Shown: one piece after another, positions 54,782-62,997 of the stretch
Layout of the letters: each line of letters starts with the position of its first letter
How positions within the stretch are numbered: the first letter of the stretch is position 1
NCBI RefSeq assembly: GCF_006442545.2
Contig: NZ_CP083952.1
Coordinates: 1,667,501-1,731,500, forward strand
Source: Mesorhizobium sp. B2-1-8
GTDB taxonomy: Bacteria; Pseudomonadota; Alphaproteobacteria; Rhizobiales; Rhizobiaceae
DNA length: 64,000 nucleotides
Direction: 5' to 3'
The notes under the pieces: generated by a model
The model's input: the letters and a program-made list of their open reading frames with translations, nothing else
Databases searched by the model: none
Told to the model about the DNA's origin: nothing
Translations under genes and position numbers: made by a program

Positions 54782-54890
54782 TGATATCTCTCCTGTAAGT
54801 TCCGGCCCCGCGCCGGCAGCGTTCTTGATCTTGACAAGTGCCCTTGACGCGGGCGGACGATCCAGGCTGCTCGCTATGCCCGTAATGGGC

Positions 54891-55748
54891 TCAGTATCCC
54901 GGAAATGCGGGTTCGAGCGGTCCGGCGGATGCGGCGATCTTCTGCTTGAAGGCTACGCTGGTGGAGGTGATGACCTCCGATATCTCGCCGCCATTGCTGT
55001 CGGCGCCGTAGACAAGACGCACGGCGTCGCGGTCGAGCTCTTCGGGCGGCCCGTCGAAGACGACCTTGCCGGCGGCCATGCCGATGACGCGGTTGCAATA
55101 GGTACGAGCGGTATCGAGCGTATGCAGGTTGGTGACGACGGTGATGCCTTCGCGCAGATTGATGTCCTGCAGCGAATCCATCACCACCTTGGCGTTGAGC
55201 GGGTCGAGCGAGGCGATCGGCTCGTCGGCGAGGATCACCCTGGGCTGCTGCATCATGGCGCGGGCGATGGCGACGCGCTGCTGCTGGCCGCCAGACAAGG
55301 TGCCGGCCGGCTGAAGTGCCGTACGGGCGATGTCGAGCCGCTCGAGCGCGGCGACCGCCTCTGCGCACTCGGCGCGCGAGAACATGCCGAGAAGGTTGGA
55401 CAGGGTCGAGCGGTGGTTCAGTTTGCCGAGCAGCACGTTGGTCAGCACGTCGAGGCGCGGCACCAGGTTGAACTGCTGGAAGATCATGGCGCAATCGCGC
55501 TGCCAGCGCCGCAAGGGCGAGCCGCGCAACTGGGAAACCTCCGCGCCGTCAAAAAAAATCGACCCCTGGCTGGGATCGACAAGACGGTTGATCATGCGAA
55601 GAAGAGTCGACTTGCCGGCGCCCGAACGGCCAATGACGCCAACCATCTGCCCCTGCGGGATCGAGATGTTGACGTCACTGACGGCGGTGTTCTTGCCAAA
55701 TCGTCGGCTGACGCCGCGGATTTCGAGCGTGGCAGAGCTTGCTGACAT
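54891..55748 (-). CDS. phnC: Phosphonate ABC transporter ATPase
   Basis: 285 residues. Walker [10 protein letters not shown] near 39-47, Q-loop [14 protein letters not shown], signature [14 protein letters not shown], Walker [12 protein letters not shown] and switch TNLHTLD. The LHTLD version of the switch is typical of PhnC. First of the transport genes; a Pho-box-like repeat lies 68 bases upstream. Confidence 0.93.
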   Translation of the reverse strand: MSASSATLEIRGVSRRFGKNTAVSDVNISIPQGQMVGVIGRSGAGKSTLLRMINRLVDPSQGSIFFDGAEVSQLRGSPLRRWQRDCAMIFQQFNLVPRLDVLTNVLLGKLNHRSTLSNLLGMFSRAECAEAVAALERLDIARTALQPAGTLSGGQQQRVAIARAMMQQPRVILADEPIASLDPLNAKVVMDSLQDINLREGITVVTNLHTLDTARTYCNRVIGMAAGKVVFDGPPEELDRDAVRLVYGADSNGGEISEVITSTSVAFKQKIAASAGPLEPAFPGY

Positions 55749-55815
55749 GGGCTGGTTCCAGTCCGGTCCATATTGATCGTCAGGCTCTCGCCTAACGCAG
55801 CCACATGAACCTGCC

Positions 55816-55833
55816 GTGTCGCCGGCATGTCAG
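55816..55833 (+). promoter_or_regulatory. Pho-box-like direct repeat upstream of phnC
   Basis: GTGTCGC-CGGC-ATGTCAG: two TGTC words 11 bases apart, as in PhoB sites (CTGTCAT repeats at 11-base spacing). It lies on the strand opposite to phnC transcription, so the call is tentative. Confidence 0.4.
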
Positions 55834-55878
55834 TTTTGTTACGCTCCACAGATACGACGGTCGGCGTCCTGCTGGCGA

Positions 55879-56589
55879 TCAGCCAAGCACCAGCAATTCC
55901 TCGAAATGTTTCATGTCGCGGAATGCGCAGAAGGCGGGGGCCTTGATCTCGATCACCGGAGCCTGCCGCGCGAAAAGCGCCAGGCAATCGTCGAACAGTG
56001 CCTGCCATGCGGCAGCGCTGTCGTCGGCGAGACGCTGGATCTGGTAGGCGAAGGTGATGTGAAAGACGTAATTGTCGTGGTCGGGGTGCCGGTAGCCGAA
56101 CGGCACAGTCAGAGCATCGCGCCATGCACGCATGATGCGCATGTCCTCGTCGGTCGCGCCGGCAACCGTGAGGCCGGTCGGCACGATCTCGAGCACCTCG
56201 ATGTTGAACGGGCCGGCGCCCTCGAAACCCTTGAGGCGCTCCAGATAGAGCCGGGTCATGGCGTCGATGCTGGTGTCGAGCGGGACGTCCCGCGGCCAGT
56301 AAGGCAACCGGCGGCGATATTCGATGATGCCCTGGAACAGCGTCATGTGCAGGCTGGAGACCGGCGTGAAGGCGAGGCGATCGGCGTCCGGCATTGCCAT
56401 CATCCGATTGCGTACAGTGAGCACCACCGCTTCGGATGGCGAGCCGCTGACCAGATGGCTGACGACGGTGTTGCCGGGCTCGAGGAGAAAATTGCCCGAC
56501 GCGTCGTAGCGCGTGCCGAGATGCGTCGGCGGCGACGGATTGGAGCCGGCAAAGAATCCGGCGAGCGAGGGCCTGACAGTTTCGAGCAT
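55879..56589 (-). CDS. 2H phosphodiesterase (DUF1868)
   Basis: 236 residues. Two HxT motifs of the 2H phosphoesterase fold: His81-Met-Thr83 (SSLHMTLFQG) and His177-Ile-Thr179 (YVFHITFAYQ), with YRHPDHDNY before the second. 2H enzymes open cyclic phosphates. Its place in the C-P lyase locus suggests action on the ribose cyclic phosphate made by PhnJ, the step done by PhnP in E. coli. That role is inference. Confidence 0.85.
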   Translation of the reverse strand: MLETVRPSLAGFFAGSNPSPPTHLGTRYDASGNFLLEPGNTVVSHLVSGSPSEAVVLTVRNRMMAMPDADRLAFTPVSSLHMTLFQGIIEYRRRLPYWPRDVPLDTSIDAMTRLYLERLKGFEGAGPFNIEVLEIVPTGLTVAGATDEDMRIMRAWRDALTVPFGYRHPDHDNYVFHITFAYQIQRLADDSAAAWQALFDDCLALFARQAPVIEIKAPAFCAFRDMKHFEELLVLG

Positions 56590-56723
56590 GGCGATCTCCT
56601 TGGGAGATGGCGTCCTGTCCGAATCTTATGTCAGGGATATGAACAGGCTCGCTCTACGACGATGATGTGAGGGCTCTGTCTCTTTGCCTGACGCAACCGG
56701 TTCCCAGTTTTCCTGGAATTGCG

Positions 56724-57341
56724 CTATCCTTCGTATTTCTCCAGGAACGCCTCGGCCGACAAATCCCGAAAATCGTCGAGCGAAGCGCGTAGCCTGGCAT
56801 GGTCCCAGTCCCACCAGGCCAGTGCCTGGTAGCGCTCGGCGGTGCGCCGGTCGAAGCGCTCGCGGATCGGCTTGGCCGGCACGCCGGCGACGATGGTGTA
56901 GGGCGCGACGTCCCTCGAGACGACCGCGCCAGCGCCAACCGCGGCACCATCACCGACGGTGACGCCGGGCAGGACGGTCGAGCCGTGGCCGAGCCAGGTG
57001 TCGTGGCCTATGGTGACGCGCTTGGCGCGACGCTGAGCGAAGAATTCGCTCTCATGCTCAGCGTCGTCCCAATAGTCCGACGCGCGGTAAGTGAAGTGGT
57101 GCAGCGTCGGCCGCCATGTCGGATGGTTGGTGGCGTTGAGGCGCACGCTGGCCGCGATGTTGGCGAATTTGCCGATCGTCGCACACCAGACGGCGCAGTC
57201 CTGCATCATGTAGGAATAATCGCCGAGCTCGCTTTCCGAAACCCGGCTGCGGTCGGCGATCTCGGTCCAGCGGCCGAGCGTCGAGTTGTGCACCTCCGCC
57301 GTCGGGTGGACCAGCGGCGTCTCCGACAATTTCCTGGTCAT
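56724..57341 (-). CDS. Phosphonate-locus hexapeptide-repeat transferase
   Basis: 205 residues. Left-handed beta-helix repeats ([40 protein letters not shown]), the ATNHPTWRP catalytic region with His, and a C-terminal [13 protein letters not shown] tail. It matches the acetyltransferase-like family found only beside phn genes (TIGR03308). It overlaps phnL by 4 bases. Substrate unknown; acetylation of an aminophosphonate is possible. Confidence 0.88.
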   Translation of the reverse strand: MTRKLSETPLVHPTAEVHNSTLGRWTEIADRSRVSESELGDYSYMMQDCAVWCATIGKFANIAASVRLNATNHPTWRPTLHHFTYRASDYWDDAEHESEFFAQRRAKRVTIGHDTWLGHGSTVLPGVTVGDGAAVGAGAVVSRDVAPYTIVAGVPAKPIRERFDRRTAERYQALAWWDWDHARLRASLDDFRDLSAEAFLEKYEG

Positions 57342-58045
57342 GCGGCGAGCTTTCCCGGCGCGAAGGCGGTAACGTCGATGACGCGGTCGGCCACCGCCTC
57401 GCGCACTTCGTGGTCATGGAAGATGCCGAGCAAGGCGACGCCTGCCGCCTTCTTGGCGGCGATGAGTTCGATCACCACGTCGCGGTTGGTCGCGTCGAGC
57501 GATGCGGTCGGCTCGTCGAGCAGCAGGATCGGATGTTCGGTGATGAAACCGCGCGCGATGTTGACGCGCTGCTGCTCGCCGCCGGAGAAGGTTGCCGGCG
57601 GCAGCATCCAGAGCTTTTCCGGCAGATTGAGCTGGGCCAACAGGGCCCGTGCCTTACCCCTCGCGACCTCACGCTCCTCGCCGCGTTCGACCAGTGGTTC
57701 GGCGACGACATCGAGCGCCGAAACGCGCGGCACGGTGCGCAGGAACTGACTGACATAGCCGATCGTTTGCCGGCGAACGGAAAGCACCGTGCGCGGGCTG
57801 GCATGGGCGAGATCGATCAGCCCGTCCTCGTGCATGACGATGATCTGGCCCTCGTCGACGGCGTAGTTGCCGTAGAGCATCTTCAGGATCGAGCTCTTGC
57901 CGGCACCGGACGGGCCGCCGAGCACGGTGCATTCACCCGCCTTGATCGAGAACGAGACACCCGCAACGACAGGCAATTTGATGCCGTCGCGCAGATGCAT
58001 GGTGAAGCTCTTGGCGACGTCGGAGACAACGAGAGGGGTCGGCAT
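57338..58045 (-). CDS. phnL: C-P lyase complex ATP-binding subunit PhnL
   Basis: 235 residues. Walker [10 protein letters not shown] near 42-50, [18 protein letters not shown], signature [14 protein letters not shown], Walker [12 protein letters not shown], and the PhnL-specific [10 protein letters not shown]. Start ATG 58045 with GGAG upstream. It is essential for phosphonate use in E. coli and sits on PhnK of the core complex. Confidence 0.93.
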   Translation of the reverse strand: MPTPLVVSDVAKSFTMHLRDGIKLPVVAGVSFSIKAGECTVLGGPSGAGKSSILKMLYGNYAVDEGQIIVMHEDGLIDLAHASPRTVLSVRRQTIGYVSQFLRTVPRVSALDVVAEPLVERGEEREVARGKARALLAQLNLPEKLWMLPPATFSGGEQQRVNIARGFITEHPILLLDEPTASLDATNRDVVIELIAAKKAAGVALLGIFHDHEVREAVADRVIDVTAFAPGKLAA

Positions 58046-58081
58046 CAGAAGGTTCTCCAACCGTCAATCGTCGGCGGGACA

Positions 58082-58240
58082 GCGCCCCCCTCTGCCTTGC
58101 CAGGCATCTCCCCCTCAAGGGGGGAGATCGGCTGTCGCATTCGTCGTCGCCAATCTGCTGCATTGTAGAATAGGCGGGACATGGAAACTGCCAATCTCCC
58201 CCCTTGAGGGGGAGATGGCCGGCAGGCCAGAGGGGGGTGT
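58082..58240. repeat. Long inverted repeat, copy D, between phnK and phnL
   Basis: Left arm begins CGCCCCCCTCTGCCTTGCC and right arm ends GGCCAGAGGGGGGTG, near-perfect complements about 45 bases long. It is inside the phn operon, so it would appear in the mRNA as a long stem. Confidence 0.85.
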
Positions 58241-58253
58241 TCAAGCGCCATCG

Positions 58254-59030
58254 TCAAACCTGTAGGATCGAGGAAACCAGCAATTGCGTGTAGGGCGCGC
58301 GCGGGTCATCGAGCACGCGGTCGGTGAGGCCGCTTTCGACGACGCGGCCGTCCTTCATCACCATCATGCGCTGCGACAGAAGCCGCGCCACGGCGAGGTC
58401 GTGGGTGACGACGATCGCGGCAAGGCCAAGGTCGGTGACCAGACCGCGCAGGAGGTCAAGCAGGCGCGCCTGCACGGAAACATCGAGGCCGCCGGTGGGC
58501 TCGTCCATGAACACCAGCCGTGGCCCGGTGACGAGGTTGCGGGCGATCTGCAGGCGCTGGCGCATGCCGCCGGAAAAGGCTCGCGGTTCGTCGTCGATGC
58601 GGTCTTCCTCGATCTCGACGCGCGACAGCCAGTCGACCGCCGTGGCGCGGATCTTGCCGTAGTGGCGCTCGCCGACCGCCATCAGACGCTCGCCGACATT
58701 GGCGCCGGCCGACACGGTCATGCGCAGCCCATCGGCCGGGTTCTGATGGACAAAACCCCAGTCGGTGCGCATCAGGAAGCGGCGCTCGGCCTCGCTCATG
58801 CGGTAGAGTTCGCGGAAGTGGCCGTCGCGCATGCGGTAGCTGGCGGTGCCGGAGGAGGGCAGCAGCCGCGTCGACAGGCAATTGAGCAGCGTCGTCTTGC
58901 CGGAGCCGGATTCGCCGACGACCGCCAGAACCTCGCCCGGCCACAGGTCGAAAGAGACGTTGTCGCAGCCGACGCGCGAGCCGTAGAATTTCGACAGCGC
59001 CGAGACGCGCAACAGCGGTTCGTCGGTCAT
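58254..59030 (-). CDS. phnK: C-P lyase complex ATP-binding subunit PhnK
   Basis: 258 residues. Walker [10 protein letters not shown] near 39-47, [10 protein letters not shown], signature [14 protein letters not shown], Walker [12 protein letters not shown], and [10 protein letters not shown]. PhnK docks on PhnJ in the core complex. Start overlaps phnJ stop by 4 bases. Confidence 0.94.
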   Translation of the reverse strand: MTDEPLLRVSALSKFYGSRVGCDNVSFDLWPGEVLAVVGESGSGKTTLLNCLSTRLLPSSGTASYRMRDGHFRELYRMSEAERRFLMRTDWGFVHQNPADGLRMTVSAGANVGERLMAVGERHYGKIRATAVDWLSRVEIEEDRIDDEPRAFSGGMRQRLQIARNLVTGPRLVFMDEPTGGLDVSVQARLLDLLRGLVTDLGLAAIVVTHDLAVARLLSQRMMVMKDGRVVESGLTDRVLDDPRAPYTQLLVSSILQV

Positions 59031-59938
59031 TGCGCCGGCTCCATGTTTCCTGGGGCAAGATCGGTTTCGGGGGCAAGGTGGCCGCGATGGCCCTCTTCAC
59101 GCCGCTTCTCGCAATAATCGGTGTCGGAGCAGACGAACATATGGCCGCCATGGTCGTCGAGGATGACCTCGTCGAGATAGACATTCTCGGCCGCGCACAG
59201 CGCGCAGGGCTGGTCGAAAGTCTGCACCTCGAACGGATGATCCTCGAAGTCGAGGCTGACGACATCGGTGAAGGGCGGCACCGCGTAGATACGCTTTTCG
59301 CGGCCGGCGCCGAACAGCTGCAGGGCCGGGGAGCGGTGCATCTTGGGATTGTCGAACTTCGGCGTCGGCGACGGGTCCATCACATAACGGCCCTCGACCT
59401 TGACCGGATAGGCATAGGTGGTGGCGATACGCCCGTGTTTGGCGATGTCCTCATAGAGTTTCACATGCATGAGGCCATATTCCTCCAGCGCATGCATCTT
59501 GCGTGTTTCGGTCTCGCGCGGCTCGAGGAAGCGCAGCGGTTCGGGAATCGGCACCTGGTAGACCAGCACCTGGCCAGCGGTGAGCGGATGTTCGGGGATG
59601 CGATGGCGGGTCTGGATGATGGTGGCGGCGGCAGTATCGGTCGTCACCGCGACGTTAGCGACTTTCTTGAAGAAGGCGCGGATCGAGACGGCATTGGTGG
59701 TGTCGTCGGCGCCCTGGTCGATGACCTTCAGCACGTCATCGGGGCCGATGATCGATGCCGTGACCTGGACGCCGCCGGTGCCCCAGCCATAGGGCATCGG
59801 CATTTCGCGCGACGCGAACGGCACCTGGTAGCCGGGGATGGCGATGCCCTTGAGGATCGCGCGGCGGATCATCCTTTTGGTCTGCTCGTCGAGATAGGCG
59901 AAGTTGTAGGTGGCGATGTCGGTCGGTTGCGCAGTCAT
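59027..59938 (-). CDS. phnJ: C-P lyase catalytic subunit (radical SAM), PhnJ
   Basis: 303 residues. Conserved cysteines Cys245, Cys248, Cys270 and Cys276 have the same spacing (3, 22, 6) as Cys241, 244, 266 and 272 of E. coli PhnJ; they bind the 4Fe-4S cluster and include the catalytic cysteine. It cleaves the C-P bond of 5-phosphoribosyl alkylphosphonate, giving an alkane and the cyclic phosphate. Overlaps phnI and phnK. Confidence 0.96.
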   Translation of the reverse strand: MTAQPTDIATYNFAYLDEQTKRMIRRAILKGIAIPGYQVPFASREMPMPYGWGTGGVQVTASIIGPDDVLKVIDQGADDTTNAVSIRAFFKKVANVAVTTDTAAATIIQTRHRIPEHPLTAGQVLVYQVPIPEPLRFLEPRETETRKMHALEEYGLMHVKLYEDIAKHGRIATTYAYPVKVEGRYVMDPSPTPKFDNPKMHRSPALQLFGAGREKRIYAVPPFTDVVSLDFEDHPFEVQTFDQPCALCAAENVYLDEVILDDHGGHMFVCSDTDYCEKRREEGHRGHLAPETDLAPGNMEPAQ

Positions 59939-61047
59939 TCCGCTGCCTCCTTCTTTTCTTCCGCCTTTGCTGGATTTTCGCGGGCCTCATACTCGGCGCG
60001 CATGCGGCGCACGAGGTCGAGCTCGGCCTGGAAGTCGACATAGTGCGGCAGCTTCAAATGCTCGACGAAGCCGGTGGCCTGGACATTGTCGGAGTGCGAG
60101 ATGACGAACTCCTCGTCCTGCGCGGCAGCAAGGATGTCCTCGCCGAGTTCGGAGGCGCGCAGCGCCCGGTCGCAGAGCGCCATGGCCATCGCCTTGCGCT
60201 CGCTCTGGCCGAAGACGAGGCCGTAGCCACGGGTGAATTGCGGCGGCGCCTTGGCCGAACCCTTGAACTGGTTGACCATCTGGCATTCGGTGACCCGCAC
60301 CGTGCCGAGCGGCACGGCGAACGGCAGTTCGGGCACGTCGAGCTCCAGCTCGACCTCGCCGATGCGGATCTCGCCGACGAAGGGATGGTTGCGGGCATAG
60401 CCGCGCTGCGTGGAATAGCCGAGCGCCAGCAGAAAACCCTCGTCACCGCGCGACAGCGCCTGCAGGCGGATGTCGCGCGCCATCGGGAATTCCAGCGGCT
60501 CGCGGGTGATGTCGCCGGGAACGTGGTCCTGAGGCATGTCGCCATCGGGCTCGATCAGGCCTTCGCGGGCGAGGATGGCCGAGACACGCGGCATGGCCTC
60601 GGCCTCGCCGGCGCGCTGCAACGGTTCGGCGACATCGGCGCCGGCGGCAAGCTCCGGGTCGAGCAGGCGGTGGGTGTAGTCGAAAGTCGGACCAAGCAAC
60701 TGGCCGCCAGGCAGATCCTTGTAGGTCGCCGAGACGCGCCGTTCGGCCAGCATCGCGCTGGTGTCGATCGGGCTGGTGTAACCGAAGCGCGGCAGCGTGG
60801 TGCGGTAGGCGCGCACCAGGAAGATCGCCTCGATCATGTCGCCGCGGGCCTGGACGATGGCGAGTGCCGCCAATTCACGGTCATAGAGCGAGCCTTCGCT
60901 CATCACCCTGTCGACACCGAGCGCCAGTTGTTCGACAATCTGGTCAAGGCGCAGCGCTGGCACCGAGCGGTCGCCGCGCCGGCGGTCGGCAAGCAGGCTG
61001 TGAGCGTTGGCAATTGCGGCTTCGCCACCTTTGACCGCGACATACAT
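59935..61047 (-). CDS. phnI: C-P lyase core subunit PhnI
   Basis: 370 residues beginning MYVAVKGGEAAIANAHSLL, the conserved PhnI start. Later blocks FGYTSPIDTSAMLAERRVSA, TRGYGLVFGQSERKAMAMAL and HSDNVQATGFVEHLKLPHYVDFQ are family signatures. PhnI exchanges the adenine of ATP for phosphonate with PhnG, PhnH and PhnL. A longer in-frame extension is rejected because it overlaps phnH. Confidence 0.95.
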   Translation of the reverse strand: MYVAVKGGEAAIANAHSLLADRRRGDRSVPALRLDQIVEQLALGVDRVMSEGSLYDRELAALAIVQARGDMIEAIFLVRAYRTTLPRFGYTSPIDTSAMLAERRVSATYKDLPGGQLLGPTFDYTHRLLDPELAAGADVAEPLQRAGEAEAMPRVSAILAREGLIEPDGDMPQDHVPGDITREPLEFPMARDIRLQALSRGDEGFLLALGYSTQRGYARNHPFVGEIRIGEVELELDVPELPFAVPLGTVRVTECQMVNQFKGSAKAPPQFTRGYGLVFGQSERKAMAMALCDRALRASELGEDILAAAQDEEFVISHSDNVQATGFVEHLKLPHYVDFQAELDLVRRMRAEYEARENPAKAEEKKEAAE

Positions 61048-61049
61048 CT

Positions 61050-61661
61050 TCAAGCCTCCATCGTCTCGATGCGCGTCGTGCGCGGCAGGCAGGCTATGCC
61101 GTCCGATGTGGCGAGGATGATGTCGACGCCACGAGGAAAGCGCTTGTTGTTTTGCTTCCACTGCTCGACGAAATGGCGCGGCATCTGGGCCGGTGCGATC
61201 GTGGCGCTGGTTTCGATGCCGGGGCCTTCCAGCAACAGCGGGGCCCCTGAAGCGAGGTCGCCGACCTGCAGGATCAGCGTCGTCGATCGGTCGGGATAGT
61301 CCTGCGTGCCCTGCGAAAAGCCATCGATCGCCATCATCTCGGCGGGCATGGCAATAAACGCGAAATGCGCGTCGGCTGATGTGTTGGCCAGCGGTGCGCC
61401 CGTGTGGAAACCAAGCCAGGAGCTGATCGCCGCGGATGCATGCAGTGCCGGGTCGAGCCAGAGCGGCGTGTCGTTGTCGCACAGCGCCAGGGCAATGGAG
61501 CCTGATGTTGCCGAAAGCGGCGCCGGCGGACGGGCCCGCGCCGGTAAGGGCTGGACGCTGCCCGGCCGCGCCATGGCATCCATGACGGCCCGAAACACGG
61601 CCTGGGCGTTGAAGACCGGGTCGGCGAAACCGCCTTCGATCGATTGCGCAGCGATATCCAT
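61050..61661 (-). CDS. phnH: C-P lyase core subunit PhnH
   Basis: 203 residues. DPVFNAQAVFRAVMDAMARPGS near the start and RGVDIILATSDGIACLPRTT near the end are typical. The start overlaps the phnG stop by one base (TGATG). Gap to phnI is two bases. Confidence 0.94.
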   Translation of the reverse strand: MDIAAQSIEGGFADPVFNAQAVFRAVMDAMARPGSVQPLPARARPPAPLSATSGSIALALCDNDTPLWLDPALHASAAISSWLGFHTGAPLANTSADAHFAFIAMPAEMMAIDGFSQGTQDYPDRSTTLILQVGDLASGAPLLLEGPGIETSATIAPAQMPRHFVEQWKQNNKRFPRGVDIILATSDGIACLPRTTRIETMEA

Positions 61662-62122
61662 CAGTCTTCTCCGCGAACCATGGTGAAGAAATCCACCTTC
61701 GTTGCCGCCGTCTCGGCGCGGCGTTTTTCGTGGGCAGCGGTCAGAGCGGAGCGCAAGGGCGCAATAAGCCTGGTCTCGACCTCGGTGCGGCGGGCAGGGT
61801 CCTGCCAGAGCGCGTCGGCGATGGCTGCCAGCTTCGCCTTCTGCTTATCGCGGCCAAGCGCGTAGCAATGACCGACCTGCCCGGATGGCAGCCGGACGGT
61901 GGCGCGAGTGACGGTCGCTTCGCCGACATTGAAGGGCGCGCCGCCGCCGCCGATGCGGCCACGCAGGGTGACCAGGCCGGTCTCGGGGCCGCGCAGCAAT
62001 TCGGCTTGCGAAGGCAGGCCGGCCTCGTTCCAGAGCCGCACGATGTCGTCGCCGCTCGATTGCGCCAGCGTCGCCATGGCGGCCTTGCGCTCGGCCTGGT
62101 CCCGGGCTTCCTGTCCTCGCAT
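61661..62122 (-). CDS. phnG: C-P lyase core subunit PhnG
   Basis: 153 residues, family length about 150. Blocks LRGPETGLVTLRGRIGGGGAPF and TVRLPSGQVGHCYALGRDKQKA are diagnostic. ATG 62122 is chosen over a TTG six bases earlier because AGAGGAAAG lies at proper distance. First gene of the C-P lyase operon. Confidence 0.93.
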   Translation of the reverse strand: MRGQEARDQAERKAAMATLAQSSGDDIVRLWNEAGLPSQAELLRGPETGLVTLRGRIGGGGAPFNVGEATVTRATVRLPSGQVGHCYALGRDKQKAKLAAIADALWQDPARRTEVETRLIAPLRSALTAAHEKRRAETAATKVDFFTMVRGED

Positions 62123-62146
62123 CGCCAACTTTCCTCTTTGCTAAAT

Positions 62147-62166
62147 TTGTCTATTGATATAGACAA
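62147..62166. promoter_or_regulatory. Putative PhnF operator palindrome
   Basis: TTGTCTAT-TGAT-ATAGACAA, a perfect 8-4-8 palindrome in the phnG/phnF gap. It lies just past the putative TATAAT box, so a bound repressor would cover the phnG transcription start. Confidence 0.75.
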
Positions 62167-62174
62167 CTATACAA

Positions 62175-62180
62175 ATTATA
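62175..62180 (-). promoter_or_regulatory. -10 element of the phnG promoter
   Basis: TATAAT on the minus strand, 21 bases downstream of the Pho-box-like repeat and 8 bases before the phnF palindrome. No consensus -35 is needed if PhoB activates. Confidence 0.5.
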
Positions 62181-62201
62181 CATACTACCTAACGCGAGTC
62201 C

Positions 62202-62219
62202 ATGACGGGTGCGTGACAG
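62202..62219 (-). promoter_or_regulatory. Pho box upstream of phnG
   Basis: On the minus strand CTGTCAC-GCAC-CCGTCAT, matching the PhoB consensus repeat CTGTCAT at 6 of 7 in both halves with 11-base spacing, oriented toward phnG about 80 bases away. Confidence 0.65.
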
Positions 62220-62240
62220 GATTGGCCGGGGGGCAAAAAC

Positions 62241-62990
62241 ATGATCGGGCAGCAGGTGGTCGACAGCATCGAGCGGCGCAGCGGTGTTTCACTGTGGCGC
62301 CAGATCGCCGACAGGATCCTGCAATCGATTGCCACCGGTGATTTCGCCGAGAATGCCGCGCTGCCGCCCGAGGTCGCTCTGGCCGAGCGCTACGGCGTCA
62401 ACCGTCACACCGTACGCAGCGCCATATCGGCCCTCGTGCAGGAGGGCGTGCTGCGGGCCGAGCAGGGGCGAGGCACCTTCGTCTTGTCGCGCAAGCGGCT
62501 GTCTTATCCGATTGGCGCGCGGACACGCTTTTCGACTGGCCTGCAGGGGCAGACGTCGGAACGGCACATCGTGCTGCTCTCCTCATCGATCGAGCCCGCC
62601 AGCCAGCGCGTTGCCGAAGGGCTCGGTCTGGCCCGTGGCACCGAGATGATACGGCTGGAGACACGCGGCGAGGCCGACGGGCGGCCGGTGTCGCGCGCCG
62701 CCGCTTGGTTCGAGGCGAGGCGCTTTGCAGGCATCGACAAAGCGATGGCGCAGACCGGTTCGATCACCGCGTCGCTCGCCCGTTTCGGTATAGACGATTA
62801 TCTCAGGCAATCGACCGTGCTGTCGGCGCGCCACGCGGACGCCGCCGACCTTGCCGACCTCGACCTGCAGCCGGGCGCCATAGTCCTGGTCACGGTGGCG
62901 GTCAACGTCACGCCCGACGGCCAGCCGATCCAGTTTTCGGAGTCGCGTTTTCCTGCAGAGCGAGTGGAGCTGAAGCTCTCGGCGCTGTAG
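62241..62990 (+). CDS. phnF: GntR/UTRA-family phosphonate regulator
   Basis: 249 residues. Winged helix at residues 15-80 (NAALPPEVALAERYGVNRHT, then VRSAISALVQEGVLRAEQGR) and a UTRA ligand domain ending IQFSESRFPAERVELKL. Divergent from phnG, with the palindrome at 62147 between them. In phn loci this regulator represses transport/lyase genes in the absence of ligand. Confidence 0.92.
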   Translation: MIGQQVVDSIERRSGVSLWRQIADRILQSIATGDFAENAALPPEVALAERYGVNRHTVRSAISALVQEGVLRAEQGRGTFVLSRKRLSYPIGARTRFSTGLQGQTSERHIVLLSSSIEPASQRVAEGLGLARGTEMIRLETRGEADGRPVSRAAAWFEARRFAGIDKAMAQTGSITASLARFGIDDYLRQSTVLSARHADAADLADLDLQPGAIVLVTVAVNVTPDGQPIQFSESRFPAERVELKLSAL

Positions 62991-62997
62991 GCCCTGG

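Noticed and set aside
59935..61482. A longer PhnI reading frame starting at 61482
   Set aside because: The extension lies antiparallel in frame to phnH sequence and lacks homology; the start at 61047 gives the conserved MYVAVKGGE N-terminus.
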